A DNA stretch of 64,000 nt from Pyricularia pennisetigena (GCF_004337985.1 NW_021940921.1:1009758-1073757), one strand, 5' to 3'; positions 22,513 through 35,116 are shown, counted from the stretch's first letter. The notes: a model not told the origin generated them from the sequence alone. Made by a program: numbers and translations.

Positions 22513-24369
22513 TTATATATTATATAAAATAATCAACGAATTAGCGAGTGGATACGTTTTATTTCGTTTATTTTTATTGTTATTCTCTGCACCGTTATTA
22601 GCATTTGCATAAGATAATAGATCCTTATGCAAAGGTCCGGGTACTGATTTCGTTAAAAAATCAGCTATATTTAACTTAATTGATATATATTTTAATTTAA
22701 CTAAATTATTATTTATAGCTTCGCGGTTAAAATGATATATTATATCGATATGTTTAGATCTTTTATGAAATTCCGGGTTTTCCGCGAGCTTTATGGTAGA
22801 CGTATTATCCACTAAAATTAAAGGGGTTTAAATGTTAAAACCCAACTTTAAATTATTATTTATATAATTTAGCATATTATTTAAATATATGGCTTATTTA
22901 ACGGCGTCCCGTAAAGCCATATACTAAGCTTCAGTCGACGATAAAGCTACCGTTTTCTGAAGATGAGAAGTCCAACTTATTATATTGTTATCGTTATTTA
23001 TGTTATAACTGTTGGATAGGCTAAATATATATCCAGTAGTGGAGCGTTTTTGATTTAGGTCGTTAGCCCAATTAGATTCTGTATATCCCTTAATAAATAA
23101 TATATTATCGTTATTTTGGCTTTTATCCTGCAGGTTTATATTATTTATATTATTTATATTATTTATATTATTTATTAACTCTTCGTTAACGTTTTTTTTA
23201 TTGGATCCGTTATTGTTAACGTTATGTTGGGATATATTATTAACGTTATATTGTAGGCCAAAAGTGGGATTTTTTAGCAGATATTTAAAAACATTTTCAA
23301 GAATCTTGAAATGTTCAGCCCCAGGATTAGCCATAAACCTGGCGGCTAGGCACGTGCAATATGTTATATCTGGGCGGCTTTTTATTGCTAAATATAGTAG
23401 TGAGGCTACTTTTTGTTGGAAATCTTTGATTTCCTCTTTTGTAGCTTTATGTTTATTTATATCGAATTTCAAACCTGGTACCCCCGGAATGGTAGAAGGT
23501 TTTTCGTTATTTATAATATTGAATTTATTCAATATTTTATTGGTATAATCTTCCTGGCTAATAAAAGCGGTTTTATTGTTTTTATTTATCGTTATCCTAT
23601 TACCCAAAAAATTGGACACAGGTCCCATACATTTTATTTTTATATATTTGGATAATTCTTTATAAAGAATATCCAATAACGATAAATGAGCATTAAATGC
23701 CAAAATATCGTCGACGTGGCAAACCATAATAATGCCAAAAAATTGGCGATTATTATTTTGGTTTATATATACGCCTTCGACGTATGGGAAAACAGTAAAA
23801 CCTAACTTTATTAGCGTTTTGGTGAGGTATTTATACCAAAGTCTAGGCGCTTGTTTTAGACCATACAGGGTTTTATTTAATTTACCCACTTTATTTATAT
23901 ACTTTTTATCTGTATATAGCCCTGTAGGTAACTTTATATATATTTCGGTATCGATATCTGCGTGTAAAAACGCGTTTTTAACGTCATATTGAATAACGTA
24001 CCACCTTTTATGTAATGCTAGCATTATAAGTATATGCCAGGTTTCTGTTCTACAAGTTGTAGAAAAGGTATCCAGGTAATTAACACCCATAATTTGGTGG
24101 AATCCCTGTACTACCCATTTGGTTTTATAACGATACCGTTTATTAATATCCGTAATAAAACGAATATTATTTATATTATTTATGGGCTTTTTTTTAAAAA
24201 CCCAGCGCCCAGTTATAGCTATTTTATTTGGAGGTAAATCCGTTATAGTAAAGGTATTGGATTCTGTTAAGCTATTATTTTCGTTTTTGCAAGCCTGCAG
24301 CCAATTTTCCCAATCTTGGCTTTCCATGGCTTGCTTATAGGTATTCGGTTCTATTAACGAATTTGTCAT
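22513..24369 (-). pseudogene. pol: Copia-2 reverse transcriptase and RNase H, nearly intact
   Basis: 481 codons are open from 24369 to 22924. RVT_2 landmarks are in order: GRWVFKKK, KWVVQGFHQIMGVNYLDTFS, YDVKNAFLHADIDTEIY with its catalytic Asp, LYGLKQAPRLWY, and CHVDDILAF, where both Asp of the YVDD box survive and Tyr is His. RNase H follows (SNWANDLNQKRSTTGYIF, ISWTSHLQKTVALSSTEA). TAG and TAA stops then appear where the frame needs Gln, and the frame resumes at 22812-22513 (VDNTSTIKLAENPEFHKRSKHID). A run of NNI codons (NINNINNINNIN, about 23140-23180) is a local repeat insertion. This is the best preserved enzyme in the window, but the RNase H end is cut by nonsense codons. Confidence 0.88.
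23140..23180 (-). repeat. TTTATATTA microsatellite inside RT/RNase H
   Basis: Four to five units of a 9-base repeat, in frame, coding Asn-Asn-Ile. It would lengthen a loop between RT and RNase H. Confidence 0.7.
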
Positions 24370-24902
24370 TAATACGTAATTATCTTCGTTAAAATTAAAT
24401 TTTAACGATTTATTGATATCACGTATCGTAAATAGAACGTTATTATATATTTTATATTTTGCAGAATTTATTAGGGGTTTATTTTTTATATTTATTTTTA
24501 TAGACGAATTGTTAGCTGCTTGGGGATTATTGTTATTAGTAACAACGTTGTTTTTATCAGCATTATTAACGTTATTCGCGTCATTAACGTTATTAATGTT
24601 GTTTTTATCAACGTTATTATCTTTATTTATATTTATATTATTTACTGGATTTACCTCGAAATCTGGTAAAGAGAATTCGACCTCGTTTATGTTATTATTC
24701 TTTATATTGGTATTTTCGTTTATATGTGGATAATATTTATCCGTTATAAAGGTAATATCCCTAACCAGGAGACATTTCCTTTATATGGGTCCCATATTTT
24801 ATAGATTTTTATATTAGGTGTAAAACTTACTAAAATACCAATTTTATTTCGAGGTTTAAGCTTTTTTTTATCATGGTTATCGTTATAGTAAATAATACAT
24901 CC
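24370..24902 (-). pseudogene. Copia-2 integrase-RT linker, Asn-rich
   Basis: The minus strand codes an Asn/Asp/Lys-rich linker with stretches such as NNVDKNNINNVNDANN between the integrase core and the RT. Such linkers are common in Copia polyproteins. Plus-strand open frames over the same bases are antisense. Confidence 0.55.
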
Positions 24903-25792
24903 CTAAGGTTGTATATAGTTATTTACGTAAATTGCATTATTATTTATATTATTTTCACTTATGTTGTGAAATATATTGGCTGGCGTTTGCATATTTAAAA
25001 CCGTATGTGGGGTGTTATTATATAGGTATATAGCGGTTAATAAAAGCTCACCCCATAAATAGTTAGGTGTTTTGCTATTAAATAGTATAGCCCTGACTTT
25101 ATTAAATAGGGTTAAATTTATGCGTTTTATTAACCCATTTGGCTTTTTTGTATATGCAGGCGTAAAATGGTGTATAATACCGTTATTTTGTAACGCAATT
25201 TTAAATTGGTTACTTATATATTCGCCTCCATTATCGGTTAAGAACTCTTTTATTGTTCTTTTACCATTTATATTAACGGTATTATTATCCATTTATTTCT
25301 TATATATATTGAATGCCTTTAGGGCATCAGCCTTCGTTTTTAACAATGCAACACGTAAATAACGTGACTTTTTATCCAAAAACGTTATATAATGTCTATA
25401 ATAATTATACGTGGGTGGATTTATGGGTCCACCTAAATGGGAATGGATTCTGTCTAATATATTATAATTTATAATATTTGCAGAAATCCTGTTTATTTTC
25501 CGATTGGATTTTGCAGCTAAGCAAATCTCACACGTATATTTATTATAATTATATATATCGTTTTTGGATATCTTTATTTTATTTGTCTTTATTAACTGCA
25601 ATAGGGGTGTTAACCCGATATGCCCATATTTAACGTGTAATTTATATATTGCATTGGAAAAATATCGTTATTATTCGACTTTTCTTCCGCATGTAATATA
25701 CAATTATTTTCCACAATTTGGGTAAATAGAATATATAGCCCATTATTTTTATAACCTTCTATTATTTTATATTTATATTCTTTATATATCAC
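24903..25792 (-). pseudogene. Copia-2 integrase relic
   Basis: Three open pieces. 25792-25610 is the end of the pre-integrase region. 25601-25293 has CEICLAAKSNRK (zinc-binding CxxC), then DRIHSHLGGPINP (usual HSDLxGP, the catalytic Asp now His) and FLDKKSRYLRVALLKTKADA. 25292-24903 has FLTDNGGEYISNQF with the second catalytic Asp, HHFTPAYTKKPNGLIKRIN, and LWGELLLTAIYLYNNTPH. In PNGLIKRIN the third catalytic residue, normally Glu (QNGxAERxN), is Lys, a G-to-A change. Catalysis is lost twice over. Confidence 0.85.
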
Positions 25793-26011
25793 TATTACTT
25801 TATTATTTATAAAGGTTATAATATAATTATGTAATTATGCAACAGAAAATATATTAAACCCAAATTCTGGTACATAATACACGTTATTTATGGTTTCTGT
25901 TATACCTGTATCATTAAACTTAACTTTTACAGTTCCCATCTTATTTATATTTAAGTGGGAAGCATTACCCCATTTAACAATCGTATTTATATTTTTAACG
26001 TCTGTTAAATA

Positions 26012-27223
26012 TTATATATTGCAACATATATAAATTGTTGCTGCACTGTTAATAATAAAATTGGAGGACTTTATAGTAGAGTGCAATATAATATGTGGAT
26101 TAAAGTTAGAATAAATTAAATTTGGAACAAACGTTGTAAAATAGTAATGTCCCAAATTCAAATAATCAGGTTTATTCCCGTTATTGGGGTAATTATTATT
26201 ATAACTATAATTATAAGTATAATTATAATTATAATTATTAATGGGTAAAGAATTTACCTCATTATTAACCTTATTAAAGGTCAAAAGTTCATTCAACGAT
26301 ACGATATAATGTTTATTAATATTATCCTCACCACGGAATTCCTTTAAAATATCGGCAAATAATAAATCTACCGTATGTTTATTTGAATCATCGTTCCGTA
26401 GGTTTTGGATACTATTCTGTGCAAAAAAGATCCAATTTTGATTTAAAGTATTTAACACCCAGGTTATAATAACCTTATCTTGAGTAATTAAACCTTTAAA
26501 TTTCAAAACTGAATATAACTTTTTTATTTTATTCAAATAAACCTTAATATTATTAAACGATTTTGGTACGGCCGGATAAAACTCCTTTAATAAAAGGAAA
26601 TCCGAAGTATAGTTTTCAGGATTATATATATTTTTTAATTTATTCCAGGTTTCGTACGCAGAAGTGCATCCTTTTATATATAAAAGAGGTTTATTATCGC
26701 ACAGTGATTTTATAAAGGCTAAAGCCAGCGTATCTTTGTTTGTGTAATCCAGAGGTTTAAGGGTATTATTATTATTATCAATAATACCACTTTGTATACC
26801 ATTGGGGATACCAGTGGGTTCCATGTTATTATTAGCGTCGAGGCTAATAATAACTCCGTCCTTTTGCTCCAGGGTACACGCGAGTCCCTTCACTTCCAAG
26901 GCCGCTTGGGCGCGAATAGCCCAGATAACGTAATTTTCGGTGCCTTTAAGGGTTACCATTGGGATTTTGTCGAAGGTAGCCATTTTGAATAAAGGGTTTT
27001 TTGTTTGTATTGTATTTCGGTAACGGTCGGGGTTAGGGTCGAAAGGGTTGCTTGGTTGGATAGGTCTTAGAAAGAGCTTTCGGACGGTGTAGGTCTCGTA
27101 TCGATAGGACGAGTAGCGGTGAAGATATAGGCGAGTGTTTGTTAAGGTATATAGGTAGGTATAGGAGGGTGCAGTATAACGGTCGGGTTTTCTCGACGGC
27201 GCGTGCGATTCCGGTTTCGGCAA
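26012..27223 (-). pseudogene. gag: Copia-2 gag and start of protease
   Basis: 403 open codons. The likely start is the internal ATG at 26983 (MATFDKIPMVTLKGTENYVIW), because the family's W-containing N-terminal block begins there and the 80 codons before it are Tyr/Arg-rich with no known domain. The body fits the UBN2/Copia gag type: WAIRAQAALEVKGLACTL, YETWNKLKNIYNP, LLLKEFYPAVP, VYLNKIKKLYSVLKFKG. Near the end, FIINSAATIYIC matches the protease block DSxATxHIC with Asp now Asn and His now Tyr, so protease is inactivated. The gag part could still be a whole protein. Confidence 0.82.
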
Positions 27224-27349
27224 TTATACCGTTGGATAGAGCGTGAATAGAGCTATCGAAGGGTATAAGGCTCGGGTTGATCCGAGATAGGGTTGAGGAA
27301 TAATCGATGGATTTAATGGTATTGGTATCGATTTCGTTGGTATAAGCTA

Positions 27350-27364
27350 ATCCGGGCTTATAAC
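27350..27364 (-). other. Primer-binding site of Copia-2 (Met-tRNA half-molecule type)
   Basis: Sense strand GGTTATAAGCCCGGA directly inside the 5' LTR. It equals the complement of a Met-tRNA anticodon arm (GGTTATGAGCCCGG) with one G-to-A change, and is the counterpart of the Copia-1 site. Confidence 0.68.
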
Positions 27365-28007
27365 CTGTAAGGAGGTTACGAGATAAAATAAGTTTAATTT
27401 TGAACGCGGGGAAAGGTGGATCACGTGTAAGGTTAATGGAACGTTAAAATGGCAGATAACCGTCTGCTAGCGGGTAATAGAAATAATATATTGTTGTTAC
27501 ACAATCGATTCGTTGAATCGTTGAATCGATGAATGTTATGAAGGTGATGGATCTAAGGCTAAGTTATAAATTACGTGTTCGAATCCGTAGGTGCAGATTT
27601 TCGATCCGGATGTCCGGAATGCGGGGTCACGTCACATGATTTGGCCTTATTTATATGATTAATTTGCCGACCTATTGAGCCCAACGGCCTATTGTGTTTA
27701 TGTATGCACAGAAAATCTGCGACCACAACGGGATTCGAACCCACGCACTTTAACGTATATATGATATAGATTATGGTACGTGCATTATACCACTAAGCTA
27801 GATTAAATATGACGTATTTGTTTTGTTGTTGAAATTATGAACAAAGACGTAATATATAAAGCTTTGTGTGTATAAACGCGTATAAGTTTTATTTGTTATT
27901 TATTTATTTATTCGATGCAGGGTGACTAATAAAATTAGCCCGTGCTAGGCGTTATAAAATAATGCAGGGTAGCTAATATAATTAGCCCTGCGCTAGCCAT
28001 GTTCACA
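27365..28007 (-). repeat. 5' LTR of Copia-2
   Basis: 643 bp, TGTAAGG...TTCACA. It contains the same tRNA-like module (27721-27805) and hairpin (27964-27991) as the other LTR. In this copy the stem bases next to the anticodon loop differ slightly (GCACGTACC against GCACTTACC). Confidence 0.9.
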
Positions 28008-29200
28008 TTAATTGCTGCTAAGCAATCCTAAAATCGAATTTATTTATATGGTAATAAGCGTGTTTTATATAAATTATATTCCGAACGTTATTTCCTTAAT
28101 TTCGCTGAATTAGTAAAATTGTTTTCCTTAATTTTTTATAATTTCCAAAAATTATTAAAATCACTCCTTTTGGCGATTACGTGGTATTACGTAATTCCAT
28201 TTTTATATAATCCAATTTTTTATCAGTCGGTGTTTCCTTTGGTCGGGTGTCGTTGGGAGGGGTGTAACCCCGCCTGGTTTTACTGGTCTTAGCCCAATTG
28301 TTTGGTCGTAATATTAGGTCTTCTTTCCTTTAACCAAATCCCTTTAGCTTTTAAATAATCCGTACTTTTTTAATTTTTATTTTTAGTTTTTTTCCTTCCT
28401 GGTTAATTTTTTTGCGCCATATTTAATCGCGTAATTAAATTGAAATCTGGTCGTTCGTCGACAGAACGCCGTTCCGCCCTTTTTTTTCTTTTTTGGCGTT
28501 AATAGTGGAAATACCTTTTTATTTTTCGTATAAATTTCGTAGGGTGGCCAAATATTCGGTTTTTCCCTAAAACTTTTTTCGTTGTATGGAACATCTGCGT
28601 TTTAATCGTCCTGGTTATAACGTCCTGGGTTTTTTTTCCGCGAAAATCCGGAATATTGGTTTCCAATACGTTCGGATGGAATCCGAAATGGAAATAATTA
28701 AAAAGGCGCGTCGTTAAATCGATGCGAAAATGAAACGTTTTCGGAAATAAAAACAAATATGGTTTAAAAAAATAATACGAATTATATTTCGCGGGATTAA
28801 TAATTTGGAGGAATTGGATCGAATCGAACGTAAGGAAGTAAAATAGGAGGAGCGACGACGATTGGCCGAAATTTTTCCTTAAATGTCTTTGGAATCGCTT
28901 TTTCCGGATTCCAATTTTGTTTGGAATTCGTGCTTCCCCATAAATCCTTTAAATCCTTTTTTATTGGATAAAATCAATGTTTTTACGCAATATTCGGTCG
29001 GTAAATTGCTTTATTCGTATATTTTAATTTATAATATATATTAATTGTTTTTTTTATAAATTCGTTTGGTGGTATAATTTCGAATCCTGGTTAATCCTTA
29101 GTTTTTGGGAATGGTAAATGGTGTTTTTTTAGGTCGTCCTTTTTTTTTGGTTAATTTGCTCGCAAATCCAGCTCCTAATAATACTGGCGGAATGGTTTTT
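28008..29200 (-). other. 3' end of the Gypsy element, undefined
   Basis: AT-rich sequence downstream of the chromodomain. An 85-codon minus-strand open stretch (28756-28499, MFLFPKTFHFRID) matches no domain I recognise and may be decayed 3' coding or LTR sequence. No second LTR could be matched by eye. Confidence 0.4.
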
Positions 29201-29224
29201 GGCAATTTTGAAAGTGGTTAAAAG

Positions 29225-32200
29225 GTTACCAAATATTTTTTTCGTATTTATACTTTTCCCATTTAATAAAATATTTTGTTTTACCGTGGTTGCGTTTGTG
29301 GTCCAATATTTGTTCGACGTCGTATGTTTCTTTTGCGTAGACTTTAATTGTTTTTTATATATTAGTACCGGGTGATGCTGGTTTTAATAATAATACGTGG
29401 AACGTTAGATGGACTTTCACAGTTCCTGGTAATAATAATTTATAATTGGTTTCGTTAATTTTTTTATCGATTTTAAAAAATCCAAACTTTTTAAAATTAA
29501 ATTGGTTATTTGGTCATCGTATTTTAATATTGCGTCGAATAAAATAAGCGCTATTTTCCTCCTGGAAAAATGGTCCTTTTATCCGATATTGGTTGGCGTA
29601 TTTGGTTATTTTCTTTCGTACGAATTCCAATTCCTTTTGGAGTTTTTAGTGGAACTTTCGTAATTCGTTTCTTTGTTTATCGGCTCGTGGGGCCGTAATC
29701 GTGGTTTTTGGTTTTTTATATACCGTAAAGTTAAATCCGTCATTGGTATAAAACGGGGTTATTTTAATATTTTTATTTTCCAAACTGTTATATGCGAATT
29801 GTATTATAGGTAATAACCGTACGCAATTATCCTATTTGTGGTTTATATAGCATTTTAAATATTATTTTAATGTTTGGTTTACTCGTTTTGTTTGTCCGTT
29901 CGTCTGTAGGTGGAATATTATAAATAATTTGTAATCGGTTTTTAATTGTTTTATTAAAAATCTCCAGAATTTTCATGTAAAAAATTTATTTTTATCCGTA
30001 ATAATGTTTTCTAGAAGTCCGTGGTTGTTAACAATTATTCGCAGAAATATATAGGCGATTCTCTCGGCGTTGCTACTTTCCTTATAAAATAGGAAATAAG
30101 CGTATTTAGTAAGTTTATCCATTATAATTAATATATTATTGTATTTAAATTTAATAAATAGGTTTTCGGAAAATGGTAATTTAACGATAAAATTTTTTGT
30201 AATAGTTTGCCAAACCTTATTAGGGGTTGGTAAAAATTGTAAAAACCCGTAAGGTTTGTGTTTGGCGGATTTGCTTTTTGCGCAAAGTTCGCAGCTTTTA
30301 ATGGTTTTTCGTACTTTTTGTCGTATTCCTTTAAAATTATAGTGCTATTTTAACCGTTTCCATGTTTTGGAAATTCTTTGGTATCCGTGGGTTTTACTTT
30401 CGTGGATTTTCCGTGTTTTTTCTGGTATAGTTACCGTGTTGGTCGTTATAAGATTTCGGTGAACTGGTAAAAGGTTTCCGTTGTCGTTTACCGTAAGGAT
30501 TTTCCGTATTTTTTCGGGTATTATGTTTTTATAATTTGGTTTCTTGCTAAGGGCGTCGGCCCTGCCATTTTCTGTTTTTTTTCGGTAAATAATTTTAAAA
30601 TAAAATTTTAATAGGAATTTTGCCCATTTAATTTATCGTTTATTTAATATTTTGCTAATAGTAAAATGGGTTAAATTTTAATGGTCCGTGTAAATTAGTA
30701 TTTCGTAATTAATTCCGGATAATTGTGGTTCTTATGTTTCGAATGCTCGGATAATAGCTATAAATTTTTTAGAGTGGATTTGGTAATTAAATTCTGGTTT
30801 ATATAATTTTTGTGAAAAAAAGGCGCAAAAATGTAAGCGTCTTTTTTCGTTTCGTTGGTTAAATTATCCTCCAATTGCATAGTCGGATGCGTCGGTTTCG
30901 ATTTTGAAAGGTTTCGTTGGGTTTGGTATTTTAAAAATCGGTTTTTGTATTATTGCATTTCGTAATTGTTCGAAAACTTGCTATATTTATTCCGTCCATT
31001 GGAATTTTAGGTTTTTTTTGGTTATATTGGTCAATAAGGTGGCGATTGCGCCGTAGTGCTTAATAAATCTTTTGTAAAAACGTTTACCAATCCAAAAAAT
31101 ACACGAACGTTTTTTACATTTTATAATTGGGGCTATTCCTTTATTGTTTGGATTTTTGATTTTTTCATCCTAATTTTTCCAGGGGCGATAATATATTTTA
31201 GGAAATTAATTTGCTTGCTGTAAAAAATGCATTTTTCGGGTTTAATTAAAAGTTTAGCGTTTTGTAGCTTTTGTAAAACTGTGTAAACGTATTTTTTATA
31301 TTTTTCCAACGTTTTGGAAAAAATAAAGATATCGTCCAGGTAAATAACGATAAAAATGTTTAAATATTCCTTAAAAACGTGGTTAGTTTTGGTTTAAAAG
31401 GTTACGGGGGCGTTGGTAAAACCGAAAAATATTACCAGGTATTCGTAATATTTTCGTTTGGTGCGAAATTCTCTTTTCCATTCTTCGCCTTCCTTTATAC
31501 GGATTAGATTATATGCTCCTTAGAAATTTAATATCGTAAATTACTATATTTAGTAAAATATGTTTCGAAATTCTCCTATTAGTGGGAACGGATAGCAATT
31601 TTTTATTAAAATATCGTTTAATTGTTCGTAATCCACGCATAATCGTAATTTTCCGTTCTTTTTTGGTACGAAAAGGATTGGGTATTTTACTGGTAATATC
31701 GATGGTTTAATATAGTTTTTTTTAAAGTTTTTTGCGAAATACTCGTTTAAAACCTCCATTTATATCGGATTTAAACCGTATATTTTATGGAATTTTGATT
31801 GGGTTCCTTTTTTCAATGGTATTTCGTGGTCAAACGGACTGTGCTCGGGTAATCCTGTTTCGAGTTTTTAGCTAAATAATCGTATATAATTTTGGTATTT
31901 CTTTTGGAATTTTGCCGTTTTTGGTCTGTTTTTTCGTTATTTCTATTATGTAATTGGATCGGTTTTAACCTGTAAATAATCGTTTTTTTTCCGATATTAG
32001 TTCCGGGGTTGGTCGTCCTTCTTATAAGTACGCCATTTGCTTTATTTGGTCCTTCCGTGCCCTATAGTTCCTGTATAAACCCTGCTGTGTTGAAAATCGT
32101 TTAAAAATTAGGCGTTTTTCCCATTAAATTTGGTTTGTAATTTAATTTATGCGGGGGCTGCTCCTTTTAAACCAGGGAATTCCTAAAATTATATTTTTAT

Positions 32201-32600
32201 TCCTTATTTCCGTAAGATTTAAAATAATTTGTTCCTTTCGCTTATAGTTTTCCATCCAAAAATGTACGGTTTCTGTTTTAATAGTACCGTTCCCGTATAA
32301 AATTACCTTTTTTTACGGTTTGCAGTCGATATAGTTGTTTTTTATTACCAAAATATTCGTCGTTTTTTTACGATTTTTGGAAAAATGTAATTGCTTTATA
32401 CTCCGCTATTAAGGAACGTTCGTATAAATTTTCCATTAAATCGTATATTTAGGAATATATATTCGTGTACTGCTTTCGTGGTTTACGTGGCGTTTAGGGT
32501 TTTTTATTCCGTTTTTATTGCTACCGTCTGGTACCCTGTACCGTTTAACTGTTTTAATTTTTTAGCTTGCTAGATTCGCGTCGTGGGTCCTTATTCTTTT
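29225..32600 (-). pseudogene. pol: Gypsy pol relic with chromodomain
   Basis: Protease: LNSG near 32415-32395, where Asp is Asn. RT: KNGKLRLCVDYEQLND (within 31759-31550), then IYLDDIFIFSK with YLDD at 31342-31331 intact. RNase H: ETDASDYAIG at 30900-30871, with its catalytic Asp. Integrase: CELC zinc-binding pair near 30280, IMDKLTKYAYF (first Asp) near 30120, and IITDKNKFFT near 30000, followed by a TGA. Chromodomain: YDVEQILDHKRNHGKTKYF then IKWEKY at 29335-29225, matching the YEVExILxHRxxxGxxxYLVKWxGY pattern. Chromodomains of this type direct integration to methylated-histone chromatin in related elements. Confidence 0.85.
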
Positions 32601-33599
32601 TATTCCGGGGCGTATAACTGTTTTTAACTTTCATTTTATTTAATCGGTGCCCTGTTGGTGCAGGCGTTTTTCGTGCGTTTGTAAATATTTCGTTATTTTT
32701 AACGTTGGGGTTCCACACGATTTTGATTATAAGTGCGGGTCCTGGTTATCGTAACTTTATTTCGTACCATACCTGTGCTTTAGTTAATATATATATTTTG
32801 CAAATATTTCGGGTGCACTCGTATTATGGGAATTATTTTTAATTGTAATATATTATGGGGTAATTGTTACAAAGGGTGAAAATTACCGCTGGTTCGGTAT
32901 AAAATTTTATTTTGATTTCCTAATTGGGTAATTTAATGGTAATATATATTTCGTGGATACCTATTGTTTTACGTCGTCGTGGAAAAAAATTGTGGATTAT
33001 TTTTCTGCTAAAATATAGTCCGCAATTGTTTCGAAAACATTTTACCCAAAAGATTTGTGTATATTTGGGATATTTGGTATCCAAAATTGGGTGGTTTCCG
33101 AAAATTGAATTAATTAATCCTATGGGGTTTTATATTTATATTCGAAATAATATTCCGGGAAATTATATTAATTGGTCGTTTCGGTATAGATCGATAAACT
33201 TTTTCCTATAGATATAGGGGTTGTTTTCCTTTATTGCATTATATAGGTTTGAAAATATAATCTTTTTCGCCAAATTCGTTTTTTAACTCGTTATTGGATT
33301 CGTCCGTTGGGGTTTGTTGGATTATGCGGATATAGTGGGTTTATCCCAATGGTTTTGGTTCTAATTTTTTTAAGGTGTTTAATTCCGTAGGTTCGGGTAA
33401 TTTGGCGTTCTGTTTGCGTAATTATACCGGTGGTTTGGCTTTAATAAGTACGCGGTTTTTTACTATTAGGGTCCGAATACCTTTAAATTTTTGCGGGTAT
33501 TATCCTGCGTCCATTTTTACGCTGTTGTGGATTATACAATTATTGTCGTAATATGCGGTCCAGTTTATTAAATTGTATTAATCCAGTTATATTTGTTAA

Positions 33600-34500
33600 T
33601 AGGTAATGGTATTTAAGTTTCGTGGTTTACTGGAATCGGGGTGTAAATCCGGAATGTTTTGGGGATAAAATTTGGTTATATATCCTGGTTTATCGCATTT
33701 AAAATATTTACTATTTTTGAGTTTTTTACGAGGTTTTTTATATTAGGTCGCATTAAAATTTATAAGTCCGTTATATATCCCGTAGGAAATATTATACTGG
33801 CGAAGCGGTTTAAGGTATTAGTATTTGCGTCCCGTATTAGTTTATCGCAAAACTGGTCCCCATACGCTGCGTTTTTCGCGTCGTTCCAATTTTCGTTCGT
33901 AAAATCGGTTATCGATTTTAACTGCTAGTTTTACGTACTCGGTTAGGGTATCGGGTCGTTTTTTTAACGAATTCGTTTTTAACTTTTTTTTTAAATCCCG
34001 CATAAAAACGTGCTATTAGGGTTTCGGGCCCCTATAATAGTTTGGCGGTAATTTGTCGAAATTTATTCGTATATTTGGATACCGATTTGGTTTGGGTAAG
34101 GCGTATTAATTTACGTTTAACCGTGCGTTCCTCGTTTGGGCTATCGAACATTCCCCTAAGCTATTGCTCGAAATTTTCGTAATCGTCGAAAATGCGGTTA
34201 ATTTCAATTTGACGGTTTTTTTTTATCGTAATCCAAATAATTTCGTAGGATTGATTAGAACCAGGTAAACGTATCGCCTTTTAATAACGAAGTTGCGTTA
34301 TTATCGAAATTATCCTCGTTAAAGTGAAAATAGGCCCGTATTCCTGTAAGGAATTCCTGGAAAATACCTGGGGTGCTATTATAAGGGAATAATAAAAAGT
34401 ATTTAATATGGGTTTTTTTAATTCGGTTAATTTATTCGGTTATTCGTTCCTGGAATCGTCGATTTTTTATTTAACACGTCGCGACCATCCAACGTAAAGC
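33600..34500 (-). pseudogene. gag: Gypsy gag relic with mutated zinc knuckle
   Basis: Retrotrans_gag-like blocks are legible: FHFNEDNFDNNATSLLKGDTF about 34330-34260, then FDDYENFEQ, LIRLTQTKSVSKYTNKFRQI, and a following YAGFKKK. The nucleic-acid-binding knuckle (33715-33655) reads YFKCDKPGYITKFYP where CxKCxKPGHxAxxCP is expected. Two of the three zinc Cys and the His are now Tyr, all by single C-to-T or G-to-A steps. Confidence 0.75.
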
Positions 34501-34560
34501 GTTAGCGCTGGCCGGAACGTTAGTGGTAAAAGGGGTTTAAAGGGTGGTTTTATTGGAAAA

Positions 34561-35116
34561 TGTTAATTATATGCGGTATTTAGCATATAATGGGTCCATT
34601 TTTATTTGTATATAAATCATAATAAATAGTGCCGAAATGGGGTTGTTAAGGTTGTTAAATTTTCTATTATATTTTATGTGTTGCAGGAATTGCGATTCAA
34701 AATCAGCGAATGGGGTCTCACCCTATACCGAATTTAATACCCACCCTGCATTTACGAATTAGCTACCCTGTACCGGGTTGAAAATTTCACTAAAGTAGCA
34801 AATCAATGCGAACCCAAAAATGGTTTGCATGGAGATAAGAGTGGGTTTTTAACAACGTATATAAAATGATTTTCGGAAAATGGTATGCGGTACCGCAACG
34901 TTTTTTGGCGTGCGGACCCCCATTTCGATATCGGAAAATATATAAGGGAGATAAAGCAAAATTTCCCCCACCAATAAATCAATTTTATTAATCCATAAAT
35001 TAGTAAATAATATAGTGTATTTAAACGCTATAATTACAGGTTTTTACAACGCAATTAGCACCACGCCGCATTTAGGTTAATATTTAACACCCTGTTAGCA
35101 ACTTATATTATTAATA
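34561..35116 (+). repeat. 5' LTR of Copia-1 C
   Basis: 556 bp, TGTTAATTATATGCGG start and TTAATA end (TTAACA in less mutated copies). Confidence 0.87.

Larger units (their letters stand above)
21859..28007 (-). mobile_element. Copia-2 LTR retrotransposon
   Basis: 6,149 bp. LTRs at 21859-22500 and 27365-28007 end in TGTGA/TGTAA and TCACA. The minus strand carries gag with protease, integrase, RT and RNase H in Copia order in several open pieces, the longest being a 481-codon RT. The LTRs differ mainly by C/T and G/A changes, in line with RIP after insertion. Outside bases are TATAT (left) and TTAAT (right), so there is no clear duplication. The left flank is Copia-1 B2 and the right flank is the Gypsy element, so the copy has probably taken part in recombination. 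Confidence 0.9.
28008..34560 (-). mobile_element. Ty3/Gypsy chromovirus, decayed
   Basis: Minus-strand element with gag, protease, RT, RNase H, integrase, then a C-terminal chromodomain, the Ty3/Gypsy order with the chromovirus hallmark. Both ends abut other retroelements' LTRs (Copia-2 on the left, Copia-1 C on the right). I could not identify its own LTRs. Stops occur every few dozen codons. Confidence 0.85.

Noticed and set aside
23201..24733. Several plus-strand open frames of 67-115 codons
   Set aside because: They lie antisense to the Copia-2 RT and linker, whose minus-strand translation matches known motifs in order.
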